Source: Desulfocapsa sulfexigens
Lineage (GTDB): Bacteria > Desulfobacterota > Desulfobulbia > Desulfobulbales > Desulfocapsaceae
Assembly: GCA_015662865.1 (NCBI GenBank)
Contig: DQTH01000302.1
Span: 1 to 54,734, forward strand
DNA length: 54,734 nucleotides
Direction: 5' to 3'
Shown one piece after another: positions 24,786-34,771 of this stretch. A program made the position numbers and the translations under genes. Numbering within the stretch: the stretch's first letter is position 1; every line of letters starts with the position of its first letter. The notes under the pieces are model-generated. The model did no database searches. It saw only the letters and a program-made list of their open reading frames with translations, and had not been told where the DNA came from.

Positions 24786-24801
24786 ATATTTACGTGATTA
24801 T

Positions 24802-25077
24802 TTACAGGAGCAGGTTTGCAGCAGCATTTCTGGCTTCAACAATGGCCTTTTCAAGTTTCTTTGACTTGGGTCCTTTTATTTTTTTTATGAGCTTTTCAAG
24901 CGCATCGTGCATCTCCTGTCCACCAGCCTGAAGCTCTTCAAGCTGACTCACAGAAACCAGGGCAGCCATTGGCCGGCCTGCTCTCTCAATCACTTAGGAT
25001 TCGCCAAGAAGAGATGTCTTATCCAACAAACGACCAAAATTCTTTCTGGCATACATGGCAGTGATATTCTCTTTCAC
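24802..25077 (-). pseudogene. Phd/YefM-type antitoxin gene with in-frame stop
   Basis: The track shows only the 63-aa tail. Upstream in the same frame a GTG start with GGAGGAG in front (25077) encodes MKENITAMYARKNFGRLLDK, the DNA-binding start of Phd antitoxins. A TAA at codon 28 (24994-24996) then falls between LLGES and VIERAGRPMAALV, where intact relatives have one residue. The remaining 63 codons continue the family to a helical C-terminus. The gene is therefore broken by a single nonsense change. No toxin gene (Doc, YoeB or PIN) is beside it. It is a decayed or solitary antitoxin between rel and the Smr gene. Confidence 0.8.
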
Positions 25078-25103
25078 TCTCTCCTCCTGTATTTTCTATG
25101 GGA

Positions 25104-27296
25104 CTAAATTCTTCTGGCTGTTATTACCTGATCCATCTGACGAAGATGCAAAAGAACCCTCTGCAGATGCTCCAAACCTTCAACTTCCACAGCTATATGA
25201 AAATCAGCAGTATCGGCAGGTGTTGTACGGGCAGTAATCTCTACGATATCCGCATCATCTGCACTGATGGCTGCACTGATGGCTGCAAACACACCTTTTC
25301 CATTTTCAGCACTGACTTGAATCTCCACCCTGTGACCCGCCTCTTCAGTGGTTATCCACTCCACATCGATCCAACGCTGAGGATCAGTGGCACGCAGGTT
25401 AACACATTCCGCCTTGTGTACGGAAATTCCACGACCATTGGTGATAAAACCCATGATAGGATCTCCTGGAACCGGATTGCAGCAGCGACTGATTTTAATC
25501 ATCATATCATCAATACCGTCAATATGAATCGACGATCCTGTTCCTGCTTTCCTGGGTCCGGGAGTTGTGACAGTCTGTTTCTTGGAATCAGTGGTTTCAG
25601 CACTGATGAGCCGCTCCTCTTCTTCCTTTCTGATTTCAGGAGGCTGAAGGGTTTTCACAAGATGTGGGATGGTGATCATTCCACTTCCCACTTTGGCAAG
25701 CATATCTTCCAGTGAATTGCAGTGCAGATCTTTTAACAGAACCTTCACGTGCCCGCTTTTGACCATCTTTTTAAGCGTGGTATCGTAGCGTTTCAGCTCT
25801 TTTTCACATATCTCACGTCCAAGATTCAGGGATTTTTCTCTCTCTGCCTTACGCAACCATGAACGCACACGGGAACGTGCGCGGCTTGTTTTGATCAGTT
25901 CAAGCCAGCCCCTTCTCGGACGCTGATTCTTCGAAGTAATGATCTCGATAATATCCCCATTCTGGATGGAATATTTCAGAGGAACCAGTTTTCCGTTTAC
26001 CTTGGCCCCCACACAATGATCTCCGACTTCAGTGTGAATTGCATAGGCAAAATCAATGGGACTACTGTTTACAGGAAATTCTTTCACTTCACCGGCAGGA
26101 GTCAGGGCATACACCTCAGGTGTATAAAGCTCACCGTGTACTGATTCCAGGAACTCTCCGGGATCTTCAACTTCCTGCAGAGTTTTGACCAGACTTTTCA
26201 GCTCTTTAAATACCCTGGCATCATTCTCAGAAGCGCTCTGCCCTTCTTTATATGCCCAGTGGGCAGCAACACCTTCCTGGGCAATACGATCCATCTCTTC
26301 GGTACGGATCTGAATCTCGATAAAATGATCTCTTGGCCCCACCACTGTGGTGTGCATTGACTGATAATTATTGGCTTTGGGGACTGAAATAAAATCTTTT
26401 ATGCGGCCAGGAACCGGTGACCAGTTGGCGTGGATGACACCCAGCGCCTCGTAGCATTCCTTCACGGTATTGACAATAATACGAAAGGCGACCTTATCAT
26501 AAACCCTCTCCAGGGGGATTTTCTGAGCCACCAGTTTTTTATAAATGGAATACAGATGTTTGGGTCTGCCGATGATACGCGTAGGAGTGACAGCACTTTC
26601 TGCAAGTTTTCCATGAATAATGGATATCACCTCATCCACATAATTCTGTCTTTCCTCAAGAGAGCTTTCAAGCCTGGAAACCAGATCAACATATTCATCA
26701 GGATAGAGAAACTGAAAAGATAAATCTTCCAGTTCACGTTTCATCCAGTCAATACCAAGGCGTGATGCCAGGGGGGCATAGAGGTCTTTGGTTTCCCGGG
26801 CGATTTCAAGCTGACGATCAGGCTCCACGGTGTCTAAGAGACACATATCCTGAAGTCTGTCTGCCAGTTTAACAAGCAATACCCTGACATCACTGGCAAT
26901 GGCCAGCAACATTTTCCTGACATTTTCAGCCTGATGAGCCAGTTTTGAATTGTAATGAACCTTTGTAATACGGGTACAGCCATCAACGATCGTTGCAACA
27001 CTGTCACCAAACGCCTTACGCAGTGTGGAAAGCTCCACGCCCTCTTTCAGAACACCATGCAGCAGGCCAGCCACAATGGTATCCAGATCCAGATGCATGG
27101 AAGCAAGGGTAGAGGCCACGTTCAGCGCATGATCCAGGTACGGAGTTCCGGAAAAATGTTTTTTATCGGTATGAACTGATACCGCTAACTCCCAGGCCTT
27201 ATCAAGGGGACTGAGATCTATCCCGTGCAGATAACTCCTTGTGAGTATTTTCAGTCCTTCCTGATTAACCATAACAGTGAGTTCCTTATCCATCAC
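25104..27296 (-). CDS. rel: Long RelA/SpoT homologue with degenerate hydrolase site
   Basis: 730 aa with the full long-RSH layout: HD hydrolase, synthetase, TGS, helical, zinc-finger (RCCNP...HKAEC) and ACT domains. The synthetase site looks intact (GRIKDFISVPKANNYQSMHTT, EIQIRT, DKVAFRIIV). In the hydrolase domain the HDxxED motif reads HGVLKE, the upstream Arg is replaced (KHFSGTPY), and the late motif is ADRLQDM instead of ADRLHNM; only the first His, the motif His and the late Asp remain. It is probably a (p)ppGpp synthetase with little or no hydrolase activity. It overlaps proS by 4 bp (GTGA), so the start is GTG or the next ATG. It is the last gene of the superoperon. Confidence 0.93.
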   Translation of the reverse strand: MMDKELTVMVNQEGLKILTRSYLHGIDLSPLDKAWELAVSVHTDKKHFSGTPYLDHALNVASTLASMHLDLDTIVAGLLHGVLKEGVELSTLRKAFGDSVATIVDGCTRITKVHYNSKLAHQAENVRKMLLAIASDVRVLLVKLADRLQDMCLLDTVEPDRQLEIARETKDLYAPLASRLGIDWMKRELEDLSFQFLYPDEYVDLVSRLESSLEERQNYVDEVISIIHGKLAESAVTPTRIIGRPKHLYSIYKKLVAQKIPLERVYDKVAFRIIVNTVKECYEALGVIHANWSPVPGRIKDFISVPKANNYQSMHTTVVGPRDHFIEIQIRTEEMDRIAQEGVAAHWAYKEGQSASENDARVFKELKSLVKTLQEVEDPGEFLESVHGELYTPEVYALTPAGEVKEFPVNSSPIDFAYAIHTEVGDHCVGAKVNGKLVPLKYSIQNGDIIEIITSKNQRPRRGWLELIKTSRARSRVRSWLRKAEREKSLNLGREICEKELKRYDTTLKKMVKSGHVKVLLKDLHCNSLEDMLAKVGSGMITIPHLVKTLQPPEIRKEEEERLISAETTDSKKQTVTTPGPRKAGTGSSIHIDGIDDMMIKISRCCNPVPGDPIMGFITNGRGISVHKAECVNLRATDPQRWIDVEWITTEEAGHRVEIQVSAENGKGVFAAISAAISADDADIVEITARTTPADTADFHIAVEVEGLEHLQRVLLHLRQMDQVITARRI

Positions 27297-29002
27297 CCTT
27301 TCATGGCTTCATCAATTAACGCAACAATCCTTGCTACTACACTCTCAGGTTCAAGCTCCTCTGTTGCACCGTCTTTCCGCTTGCGGAGCTCTACAACGCC
27401 GTCTTTTGTCAGTCGTTTACCAACCGTTACCCGCAGAGGAATGCCTAAAAGATCAGCATCTTTAAACTTTGAACCGGGACGTTCATCACGATCATCGAAC
27501 AGGACTTCAACTCCTTTTTCCTGCAACTCAAGGTACAGGGATTCCGCGGTTTTAGTTATCTGCTCATCCTTGAGGCCAAGGTTCAGCAGAATAACCTGCA
27601 CAGGAGCAAGGGGCATGGGGAAAATCATGCCGTTCTCATCATGATTCTGCTCAATGGCAGCTGCGACGATACGGCTTACCCCAATTCCATAACATCCCAT
27701 AACCATGGGTCTGTCCTGTCCATTGCTGTCCTGGTACACTGCATTCATGGCAGCGGAATAACCCGTTCCCAGTTTAAAGACATGGCCAACTTCAATTCCC
27801 TCTTTCATGCCAAGGGCAGCACCACAGACAGGACAGGGATCAGTATCGGTAATCTGCCGCAGATCAGCCACAGCAAACGGTTCAAAATCCCGGCCCATAT
27901 TTACGTTTCTAAAATGAAAATTCTTTTCATTGGCTCCGGTTACAAAGTTTCGCATTGCAGCCACTTCCGCGTCAACCACCAGTTTAACCTTTATGCCAAC
28001 GGGCCCGAGATAGCCAGTTGGAACACCGGTTGCATCAAATACGCCTTTGTCATCCAGCATTTCAACATCAACAGCGCCAAGGAGATTTTTAAGCTTTACT
28101 TCCTGCACTTCACGGTCACCACGAACCAGAACAGCAACAACTTCTTCCCCTGCTTTATAGACCATGGTCTTCACAAGTTCGTGTGACTCAATGTTCATAA
28201 ACTCACACACCACCGGAACTTTCCGTTTGCCGGGAGTTTCAACTTTTTCGAGCTCCAGCATGGGGCTCTCATCTGCAGCCGGTGCAATGACTGCTGCCTT
28301 TTCGCTGTTTGCTGCATAGTCACAGGCAGAACAGATCACCAGGGTGTCTTCGCCAGTATCAGCAAGCACCATAAACTCATGGGAAAAACTACCGCCAATT
28401 GTTCCGGAATCCGCTTCAACAGGACGGAAATCCAGTCCGCAGCGGGTAAATATCCGTTTATAGGCATCATACATGCGCTGATAGGATTCTCCTGAAGCCG
28501 TATCATCAACATCAAAAGAATATGCATCCTTCATGATAAACTCACGGCCGCGCATCAAGCCGAATCGCGGCCTGATCTCGTCACGGAATTTGGTCTGAAT
28601 CTGATAAAGGTTTATGGGCAGATCCCGATATGATCGTATTTCCCGACGTGCAAGGTCTGTTATTACTTCCTCATGGGTCGGTCCAAGGCAGGACTCGCGG
28701 TCATGACGATCAACAAATCGCAGCAATTCAGGCCCATATTTTTCATAACGTCCGGTTTCATGCCAGAGATCAGCAGGCTGTACCATTGGCATGAGAAGTT
28801 CCTGGGCACCGGCCCTGTTCATTTCTTCTCGGACAATCTGTTCAACTTTACGAATTGCAGCAAGACCAAGTGGCAGATATGTATAAATTCCTGCAGTCAA
28901 TTTCCTGATATAACCACCACGTAAAAGAAGGCGATGGCTGACAACTTCCGCTTCAGCAGGGTTCTCTTTAAGGGTGGGGATAAGTGATTTTGAATATCTC
29001 AT
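27293..29002 (-). CDS. proS: Prolyl-tRNA synthetase
   Basis: 569 aa, the bacterial-type ProRS with editing domain. Class II motif 2 is visible as FRDEIRPRFGLMRGREF, and motif 3 as GCYGIGVSRIVAA. The insertion domain that deacylates Ala-tRNA-Pro spans about 225-400, and the anticodon-binding domain (QVILLNLGLKDEQ...DDRDERPGSKFKDADL) closes the chain. It charges tRNA-Pro in the cytosol. It lies 4 bp after ispG and overlaps rel by 4 bp. Confidence 0.97.
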   Translation of the reverse strand: MRYSKSLIPTLKENPAEAEVVSHRLLLRGGYIRKLTAGIYTYLPLGLAAIRKVEQIVREEMNRAGAQELLMPMVQPADLWHETGRYEKYGPELLRFVDRHDRESCLGPTHEEVITDLARREIRSYRDLPINLYQIQTKFRDEIRPRFGLMRGREFIMKDAYSFDVDDTASGESYQRMYDAYKRIFTRCGLDFRPVEADSGTIGGSFSHEFMVLADTGEDTLVICSACDYAANSEKAAVIAPAADESPMLELEKVETPGKRKVPVVCEFMNIESHELVKTMVYKAGEEVVAVLVRGDREVQEVKLKNLLGAVDVEMLDDKGVFDATGVPTGYLGPVGIKVKLVVDAEVAAMRNFVTGANEKNFHFRNVNMGRDFEPFAVADLRQITDTDPCPVCGAALGMKEGIEVGHVFKLGTGYSAAMNAVYQDSNGQDRPMVMGCYGIGVSRIVAAAIEQNHDENGMIFPMPLAPVQVILLNLGLKDEQITKTAESLYLELQEKGVEVLFDDRDERPGSKFKDADLLGIPLRVTVGKRLTKDGVVELRKRKDGATEELEPESVVARIVALIDEAMKG

Positions 29003-29006
29003 TGTT

Positions 29007-30089
29007 CTAAGCCTTGTCTGTTGCCTCTTCTATTTTTTTTAGTTCGCGAAGAAAAGTATCAAGTAGGTCATCCTCTTTAACCTTCTTATATAATTTACCT
29101 TTTTTAAATATAATACCGACTCCGTTTCCACCGGCAAGACCAATATCAGCTTCTTTTGCCTCACCTGGACCATTCACCACACAACCCATAACAGCGACCT
29201 TGATAGGCTTTGCCATGGTTTGTACATAGCGCTCAACTTCTTCTGCAATGGAAAAAAGATCAATCTGTGTTCTGCCGCAGGTTGGGCAGGAAATCAACTC
29301 TGGGCCACGTTCCCGAATTTTAAGGGAGCGCAGCAACTCAAATCCAACACGAATTTCCTCCACCGGATCACGGGTAAGAGAAATACGAAAAGTATCTCCG
29401 ATTCCCTGGTGAAGCAGTATTCCGAGGGCAACGCTTGACTTCACTGTTCCTGCAATCAGGCCGCCAGCTTCAGTTACACCAAAATGCAGTGGATAGTCCG
29501 TGAGCTTTGAAAGCTGCTGATAGCCACTGATGGTGGTGAGAGTATCTGAAGATTTAATGGAAATCTTGATTTCCTCAAACCCCTGATCTTCAAGAAGACG
29601 CACATTTCTAAGTGCACTTTCGATTAGGGCCGTTGGGTTATCCTCACTGGGATAACCATATTTTTTCAGAAGATCCTTTTCAATTGAACCACTGTTCACG
29701 CCCACCCGGATAGGAACTTTATGTAATTTGGCGGCATCAACAACACGGGCCAGTTTTTCAGGACCGCCAAGGTTTCCGGGATTAATACGAATACCCTGTG
29801 CACCATTTTCCATGGCTGCCACAGCAAGACGATAATCAAAATGAATATCTGCTATGAGCGGAATCAGGATATTTTCCCTGATTTCCCGGATGGCTGCTGC
29901 CGCCTCCTGGTCTAGTACAGCCACGCGGATTATCTCACATCCGGCATCCTGTAATCTTTCAATCTGAGTAAGAGTTGTCGCCACATCCCGGGTATCAGTG
30001 TTGGTCATGGATTGCACTGAAATCGGGCTGCCGCCTCCCACTGGCAGACCGCCGACATGAATTAATCTGGTCTGTTTTCTAAGTATCAT
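29007..30089 (-). CDS. ispG: 4-hydroxy-3-methylbut-2-enyl diphosphate synthase IspG
   Basis: 360 aa, the two-domain bacterial form: TIM barrel (VQSMTNTDTRDV, IRINPGNLG) followed by the [4Fe-4S] domain with ligands in SCPTCGRTQ and MGCVVNGPGEAKEAD. It reductively converts MEcPP to HMBPP, the penultimate step of the non-mevalonate isoprenoid pathway. dxr is four genes upstream in the same operon and uppS uses the end products. It overlaps tsaB by 4 bp. Confidence 0.97.
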   Translation of the reverse strand: MILRKQTRLIHVGGLPVGGGSPISVQSMTNTDTRDVATTLTQIERLQDAGCEIIRVAVLDQEAAAAIREIRENILIPLIADIHFDYRLAVAAMENGAQGIRINPGNLGGPEKLARVVDAAKLHKVPIRVGVNSGSIEKDLLKKYGYPSEDNPTALIESALRNVRLLEDQGFEEIKISIKSSDTLTTISGYQQLSKLTDYPLHFGVTEAGGLIAGTVKSSVALGILLHQGIGDTFRISLTRDPVEEIRVGFELLRSLKIRERGPELISCPTCGRTQIDLFSIAEEVERYVQTMAKPIKVAVMGCVVNGPGEAKEADIGLAGGNGVGIIFKKGKLYKKVKEDDLLDTFLRELKKIEEATDKA

Positions 30090-30820
30090 CTGTCCTGTTC
30101 CTGTTGCTCTTTTTTTACCAGGCTGAGTTCAGCATCAGATGCTCGAACATACATGGGAACAGCGGATTCCAGATCCATGATGTCTCCCATGTGCAGCTGT
30201 TCACAACATAAAAAACCAATGGCCACGGCTGATGGATAATTCAGGGGAAGAGGAGCAGTGGTTACAAAATTCCCTGGAATTTTGTCAAAAATTTCCCCAT
30301 ATGGAAACAGTCCGTCCCCCACCATCAACACAGGTTCGCTTACCTCTGAGGCAAGCTCATCCGGTGAGAGAGCCTGAATGTTGCCCTGGCGCCTATACAC
30401 GCCCTTAGCATCCGGCAGATACCATCTTCTATAAACTTCTTTCTTTCTGGCATCGAGCAGAACACAAAGGGGTTTGTCCCCCGGACAGCAAAGAGCCAGC
30501 GCATCCAGAGTTGACACACCAAGCAGCGGTTTATCCATGGCCGTAGCCAATCCCTTCACCGTAGCCATACCGATACGCAGTCCGGTGAATGATCCGGGCC
30601 CAAGCCCCACTGCCAGACCGTCAATATCAGCAAAATCGATCCGGTTTTCACTGAGCAGCCAGTCTATTCCAGTGAGCAGTCGCCTGGAATGGGTGAGCTT
30701 ACTGTTTAAATTCAACGATGCAATGAGCTCTCCATCATGGACATCACCATATGTAAGTGCCACGGAGCTGCAGGCTATTGCGGTGTCTAAAGCAAGAAGC
30801 AGGGGGCGGACTTTGCTCAC
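30086..30820 (-). CDS. tsaB: tRNA threonylcarbamoyladenosine factor TsaB
   Basis: 244 aa ASKHA-fold protein starting LLLALDTAIACSSVAL, with the TsaB signature GLGPGSFTGLRIGMATVKGLA near residues 70-90. It partners TsaD and TsaE to place t6A at position 37 of ANN-decoding tRNAs. It lacks the metal-binding motifs of TsaD, as expected. It is flanked by 4-bp overlaps on both sides (rseP and ispG). Confidence 0.94.
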   Translation of the reverse strand: MSKVRPLLLALDTAIACSSVALTYGDVHDGELIASLNLNSKLTHSRRLLTGIDWLLSENRIDFADIDGLAVGLGPGSFTGLRIGMATVKGLATAMDKPLLGVSTLDALALCCPGDKPLCVLLDARKKEVYRRWYLPDAKGVYRRQGNIQALSPDELASEVSEPVLMVGDGLFPYGEIFDKIPGNFVTTAPLPLNYPSAVAIGFLCCEQLHMGDIMDLESAVPMYVRASDAELSLVKKEQQEQDR

Positions 30821-31896
30821 GAGCTGAAAATCCTGGCAATATCGTTATAAAAAACAAAAACCATGGCTGTGACTAAAAAGGCGATTCCAATCTGCTGCCC
30901 AATAATCTGCATTTTTTCTGATATAGGTTTTTTTCGGATTGCCTCAATGGTGAGAAACATCAGATGTCCACCGTCAAGCACAGGAATGGGCAGAAGATTG
31001 AGGATACCGAGATTGACACTGAGCAGCCCCATAAAAAATACCAGATTGACCCAGCCGGCCTGCATCTGTTTGCCTGCAATCTGAGCAATGAGAATCGGCC
31101 CTCCCAGCTCTGAAACCGGTACCACCTGCTGGATAAGTTTCACAAAACCCAAGACCGTCAGACTGATATACATCCAGGTCTGGGAGCAGGCAGCCAGAAA
31201 AGCACCAACCGGCCCTGTTGGCGAATAAAAGAGTTCCTCAGCCTTGACAATGCCGATCATGAAACGTTCTCCGACCTCTTCACCAAAAATACTTTTTACC
31301 GGCTGCTTTGCAGGTGTTACAACGAGGGTAATCTCTTCACCTCCGCGGGCAAGAAAGAAGGTCAGTTCTTCACCATTTGAATCTTTGACCAGATTCAGAA
31401 CATCCATCCAATGCTGTGTCGGATGACCATTGATAGTAATGATGGTATCGTCCACCTGAAAGCCTGCAGCAGCTGCTGGAGTGCCCGGATTGACCTGTCC
31501 AATTTTTGTTGTGTCATGGCTGTCCGGCAAACCCATCACAGCAAAAACCATGAAAAAGAGAACAAGAGTGAAAAGCAGATTAAATAGAGGACCGGCAAAA
31601 ACGATTAAAAACCGCTGCCATACCGGCTTGTGTGCAAAGGAAGCCTCTCGTTCCTCTTCACCTGCGTCCTTTTGTTCATCCGGATTTTCCCCAAACATCT
31701 TTACATAGCCGCCCAGAGGCAGAGCACTCAGCTGGTATTCAGTTTCACCCACAGTTTTGCTGTATATCCTGGGACCGAAACCAAGGGAAAATTTGAGTAC
31801 TCTTACTTTAAAAAGCTTGGCAAAAAGAAAATGCCCCAACTCATGGACAAAAATTAGAATGCCTAAAACAATAATAAATGCAACTGCCGTATTCAT
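30817..31896 (-). CDS. rseP: Site-2 membrane zinc protease RseP
   Basis: 359 aa, four membrane helices. The catalytic HELGH motif is in the first helix, LLPIPVLDGGH supplies the third zinc ligand, and the periplasmic part has a single recognisable PDZ domain (GTPAAAAGFQVDDTIITING); E. coli RseP has two. Family members cut membrane-spanning anti-sigma factors and remnant signal peptides. The location between dxr and tsaB is the common cdsA-dxr-rseP neighbourhood. Confidence 0.95.
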   Translation of the reverse strand: MNTAVAFIIVLGILIFVHELGHFLFAKLFKVRVLKFSLGFGPRIYSKTVGETEYQLSALPLGGYVKMFGENPDEQKDAGEEEREASFAHKPVWQRFLIVFAGPLFNLLFTLVLFFMVFAVMGLPDSHDTTKIGQVNPGTPAAAAGFQVDDTIITINGHPTQHWMDVLNLVKDSNGEELTFFLARGGEEITLVVTPAKQPVKSIFGEEVGERFMIGIVKAEELFYSPTGPVGAFLAACSQTWMYISLTVLGFVKLIQQVVPVSELGGPILIAQIAGKQMQAGWVNLVFFMGLLSVNLGILNLLPIPVLDGGHLMFLTIEAIRKKPISEKMQIIGQQIGIAFLVTAMVFVFYNDIARIFSS

Positions 31897-31929
31897 ATAA
31901 AAACCTTCGCAGGTTGATTGATAGAGAAA

Positions 31930-33090
31930 TTATGCTCTCTTCCTGATGAGAAGATTTGCCTCTTCCCTTGCCTGACGATCAGCAAGCAGGATATCCTCAA
32001 TGGAATCCTCACTGCCGTCTCTTACTTCGTCCATAACCTTAGCCACGATTAAAGTAATATCAAGAAAGGAAATCTCTCCTTCAAGAAAGGCATCCACAGC
32101 AACTTCATTGGCAGCATTGAGTACTGCCGGTTGAACACCACCACTACGAATAGCTTTAAAAGCAAGGGAAAGAGCAGGGAAACGATCATAATCAGGATCA
32201 TGGAATTCAAGATTAGAACAGTTTGCCAGGTTTAACCCAGGCAATGACATGGGAAGCCGTCTTGGATAAGACAAGGCATAGGCAATGGGAATCCGCATAT
32301 CGGGAATACCAAGCTGTGCAATCACTGAACCATCCTGATACTCCACCAGAGAATGAACAACGGATTGGGGGTGCACAACCACTTCAATATCATCCACAGA
32401 GACGTTAAAAAGCCATTTGGCTTCAATAACCTCGAGGCCTTTGTTCATAAGAGTTGCAGAATCTATGGAAATTTTGCGTCCCATATCCCAGTTGGGATGC
32501 GCAAGGGCCTGGTCAGGGGTAACGGTTTCCAGTTCCCGGCGGCTCTTTTCTCTGAATGGTCCGCCAGATGCTGTGAGAATAATCTTTGCCACATCATCAC
32601 GATGCCCTGCCTCCAGCGCCTGAAAGATAGCACTGTGCTCAGAATCAACCGGCAGGAGTTTGACACCTTTTTCCCGGCAACGATCCATTACAAGTTTACC
32701 GGCCATGACCAGGGTTTCCTTGTTGGCAAGCCCTATGTCCTTGCCAGCCTCAATGGCTGCAAGAGTAGGGAGCAGACCTGCGGCACCGACAATGGCAGAA
32801 ATTGTCATACTCGCAGATGCCAGAGCTGCTACTTCCCGGCTGCCTTCTGCGCCATATTTAACCCTGTCATGATATTTCTCCGGGAGTTGCTGGCGGAGTT
32901 GATCCGCACCGTCACTTTCTGCAACAGAGATCAGTTCCGGATCAAATTCCAATACCTGATCGTACAGTTTTGAGATATTTTTCCCCGCAGCAAGACCAGT
33001 AACACTGTAGAGATCCGGAAAACTCCGGACAACATCCAGAACATTACACCCTATGGAGCCTGTGGAACCGAGAACAGTGAGTTTCTTCAT
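31930..33090 (-). CDS. dxr: 1-deoxy-D-xylulose 5-phosphate reductoisomerase
   Basis: 386 aa. The NADPH loop [14 protein letters not shown] opens the protein. The metal and substrate site is [13 protein letters not shown], followed by [13 protein letters not shown], and [14 protein letters not shown] is the catalytic-domain signature. It converts DXP to MEP, the committed step of non-mevalonate isoprenoid synthesis. It overlaps cdsA by 4 bp and precedes rseP by 33 bp. Confidence 0.97.
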   Translation of the reverse strand: MKKLTVLGSTGSIGCNVLDVVRSFPDLYSVTGLAAGKNISKLYDQVLEFDPELISVAESDGADQLRQQLPEKYHDRVKYGAEGSREVAALASASMTISAIVGAAGLLPTLAAIEAGKDIGLANKETLVMAGKLVMDRCREKGVKLLPVDSEHSAIFQALEAGHRDDVAKIILTASGGPFREKSRRELETVTPDQALAHPNWDMGRKISIDSATLMNKGLEVIEAKWLFNVSVDDIEVVVHPQSVVHSLVEYQDGSVIAQLGIPDMRIPIAYALSYPRRLPMSLPGLNLANCSNLEFHDPDYDRFPALSLAFKAIRSGGVQPAVLNAANEVAVDAFLEGEISFLDITLIVAKVMDEVRDGSEDSIEDILLADRQAREEANLLIRKRA

Positions 33091-33875
33091 ATAAGTTGCA
33101 GGAGGTAATAGAGGACAGGAGCAGCAAATAATATGGAGTCTGCACGATCAAGAATACCCCCATGGCCGCCGAGAATAGTTCCGGAGTCTTTTGTTCCTGT
33201 TGCCCTTTTAATAACCGATTCAACCAGATCACCACAAATTCCAACAACAGCCAAAAAAATGGCAGAAAAAAGTAGAAACAGCCAGGGAACAGAATCCAGA
33301 AAAAGGAATGCTAAAAGTATAGCCACAATCATTCCGGCAACAATTCCGCCAACTGCACCCTCAATGGTTTTATTGGGACTGATCAATGGACTGAGCTTGT
33401 GTTTGCCCAAGGCACGCCCGGTGTAGTAGGCACCGGAATCAGATCCTGCTGTGATTCCGGTGAGAATGAGCAGCCAATAATTTCCGTCCGGCATCCCTCG
33501 TATCAATAGCAGATGTGCACCAAGAAAACCAACCCAGAGCAACCCGAGACTGCAGCGTGAAAAAAAACCATAGCTGTCAAAATCTTTTTTATAGCTTCCG
33601 AGCGTCCAGAATGATAACAGCAGAAATGCGAGTACGAGTCCGCCACTGATACCAAGTTGAGGAGTGGTAGCGACTGAGAGGAGAGGGAGAACTGATAAAA
33701 ACGCCAGAACAGCGGAGCCCCAAAAAGAATCATCAGAAAGAGCCATTTTTCCATACTCGTAAGCTCCTATGACAAGTCCGACGATGAGGACAAGGGCAAA
33801 AAGAGTAAAAGACCCTTTAAGCAAGAGAAGCAGCCAGCAACCGGCTAAAGCAAGACCTGGAATGACCCGATTCAT
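33087..33875 (-). CDS. cdsA: Phosphatidate cytidylyltransferase CdsA
   Basis: 262 aa, about eight membrane helices. The C-terminal family signature is present: [13 protein letters not shown] followed by [12 protein letters not shown]. It forms CDP-diacylglycerol from phosphatidate and CTP at the inner membrane, feeding all phospholipid synthesis. The start is 3 bp after uppS. Confidence 0.95.
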   Translation of the reverse strand: MNRVIPGLALAGCWLLLLLKGSFTLFALVLIVGLVIGAYEYGKMALSDDSFWGSAVLAFLSVLPLLSVATTPQLGISGGLVLAFLLLSFWTLGSYKKDFDSYGFFSRCSLGLLWVGFLGAHLLLIRGMPDGNYWLLILTGITAGSDSGAYYTGRALGKHKLSPLISPNKTIEGAVGGIVAGMIVAILLAFLFLDSVPWLFLLFSAIFLAVVGICGDLVESVIKRATGTKDSGTILGGHGGILDRADSILFAAPVLYYLLQLI

Positions 33876-33878
33876 ATT

Positions 33879-34625
33879 TTACCCACTTTCGACTTGAGCG
33901 CTGGTTTTTCCAAAACGCCGCTCTCGTCTCTGATATTCTGCAATGGCACTAGCAAAAGCTTCCTCACGAAACTCGGGCCACATTGCGTCTGTAAAATATA
34001 TTTCAGCATAGGATGCCTGCCAGAGAAGGAAATTGGAAAGCCTGGCTTCCCCACCGGTCCGGATAAGGAGGTCAGGATCAGGAAGACCAGCCGTATAAAG
34101 ATGACTGTCAATGAGTTTTTCATCAATGTCATCTGTTTTGATATCTCCGGATTTTACTTCAGCAGCAATCATACGGACGGCACGGATCATCTCTGATCGT
34201 CCGCCATAACTCAAGGCCAGGTTCAGTGTAAGCTTATCATTTTTTGATGTGTCACTGATAGTATTTTTAAGGACTTTATGGACATCTTTTGGAAGCTTCT
34301 CAACATCCCCTATACATGTGAGCCGAATATTGTTTTTCAGCATCCTGGAAAGCTCTTTCTGAAGATAATTTTTTAACAGCCCCATGAGCCCGCCCACCTC
34401 ATCAGCAGGACGTTTCCAGTTTTCAGTGGAGAATGCGTACAAAGTCAACACTTCTACACCCCACTCGGCAGCACACTCAACAATTGCCTGAACTGAGTCA
34501 ACACCTACCTTATGACCGTACAAGCGAGGTTTATTCTGCTGTTTAGCCCAGCGCCCGTTTCCATCCATGATAATGGCCACATGACGGGGAAGATGTTTAG
34601 GATCTATTGATTGCGGTACAGACAT
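33879..34625 (-). CDS. uppS: Undecaprenyl diphosphate synthase UppS
   Basis: 248 aa cis-prenyltransferase. Catalytic IMDGNGRWA near the N-terminus, the flexible YAFSTENWKRP segment, and DLLIRTGGEARLSNFLLWQ with SYAEIYFTDAMWPEF at the C-terminus are all present. It elongates FPP with IPP to the C55 lipid carrier for peptidoglycan and O-antigen. It is the first gene of the lipid block; 146 bp with a weak hairpin (TTCCTGT...ACAGGAA, no T tract) separate it from frr. Confidence 0.97.
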   Translation of the reverse strand: MSVPQSIDPKHLPRHVAIIMDGNGRWAKQQNKPRLYGHKVGVDSVQAIVECAAEWGVEVLTLYAFSTENWKRPADEVGGLMGLLKNYLQKELSRMLKNNIRLTCIGDVEKLPKDVHKVLKNTISDTSKNDKLTLNLALSYGGRSEMIRAVRMIAAEVKSGDIKTDDIDEKLIDSHLYTAGLPDPDLLIRTGGEARLSNFLLWQASYAEIYFTDAMWPEFREEAFASAIAEYQRRERRFGKTSAQVESG

Positions 34626-34771
34626 GATTACTTAAGAGATTCACATGGACAAATTCGACAAAAAATATATGCAAAAGCATATAAAGCAACTATTCCTGTC
34701 ACGTGGGTTAAATGCGTCACAGGAACGGATAGTGTATTACAATAAAATGGATGTCAGATTTTTTTTATCAA

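Noticed and set aside
34705-34735. Hairpin TTCCTGT...ACAGGAA between uppS and frr as a terminator
   Set aside because: Short stem, 20-nt loop and no T tract on the transcribed strand; too weak to call.
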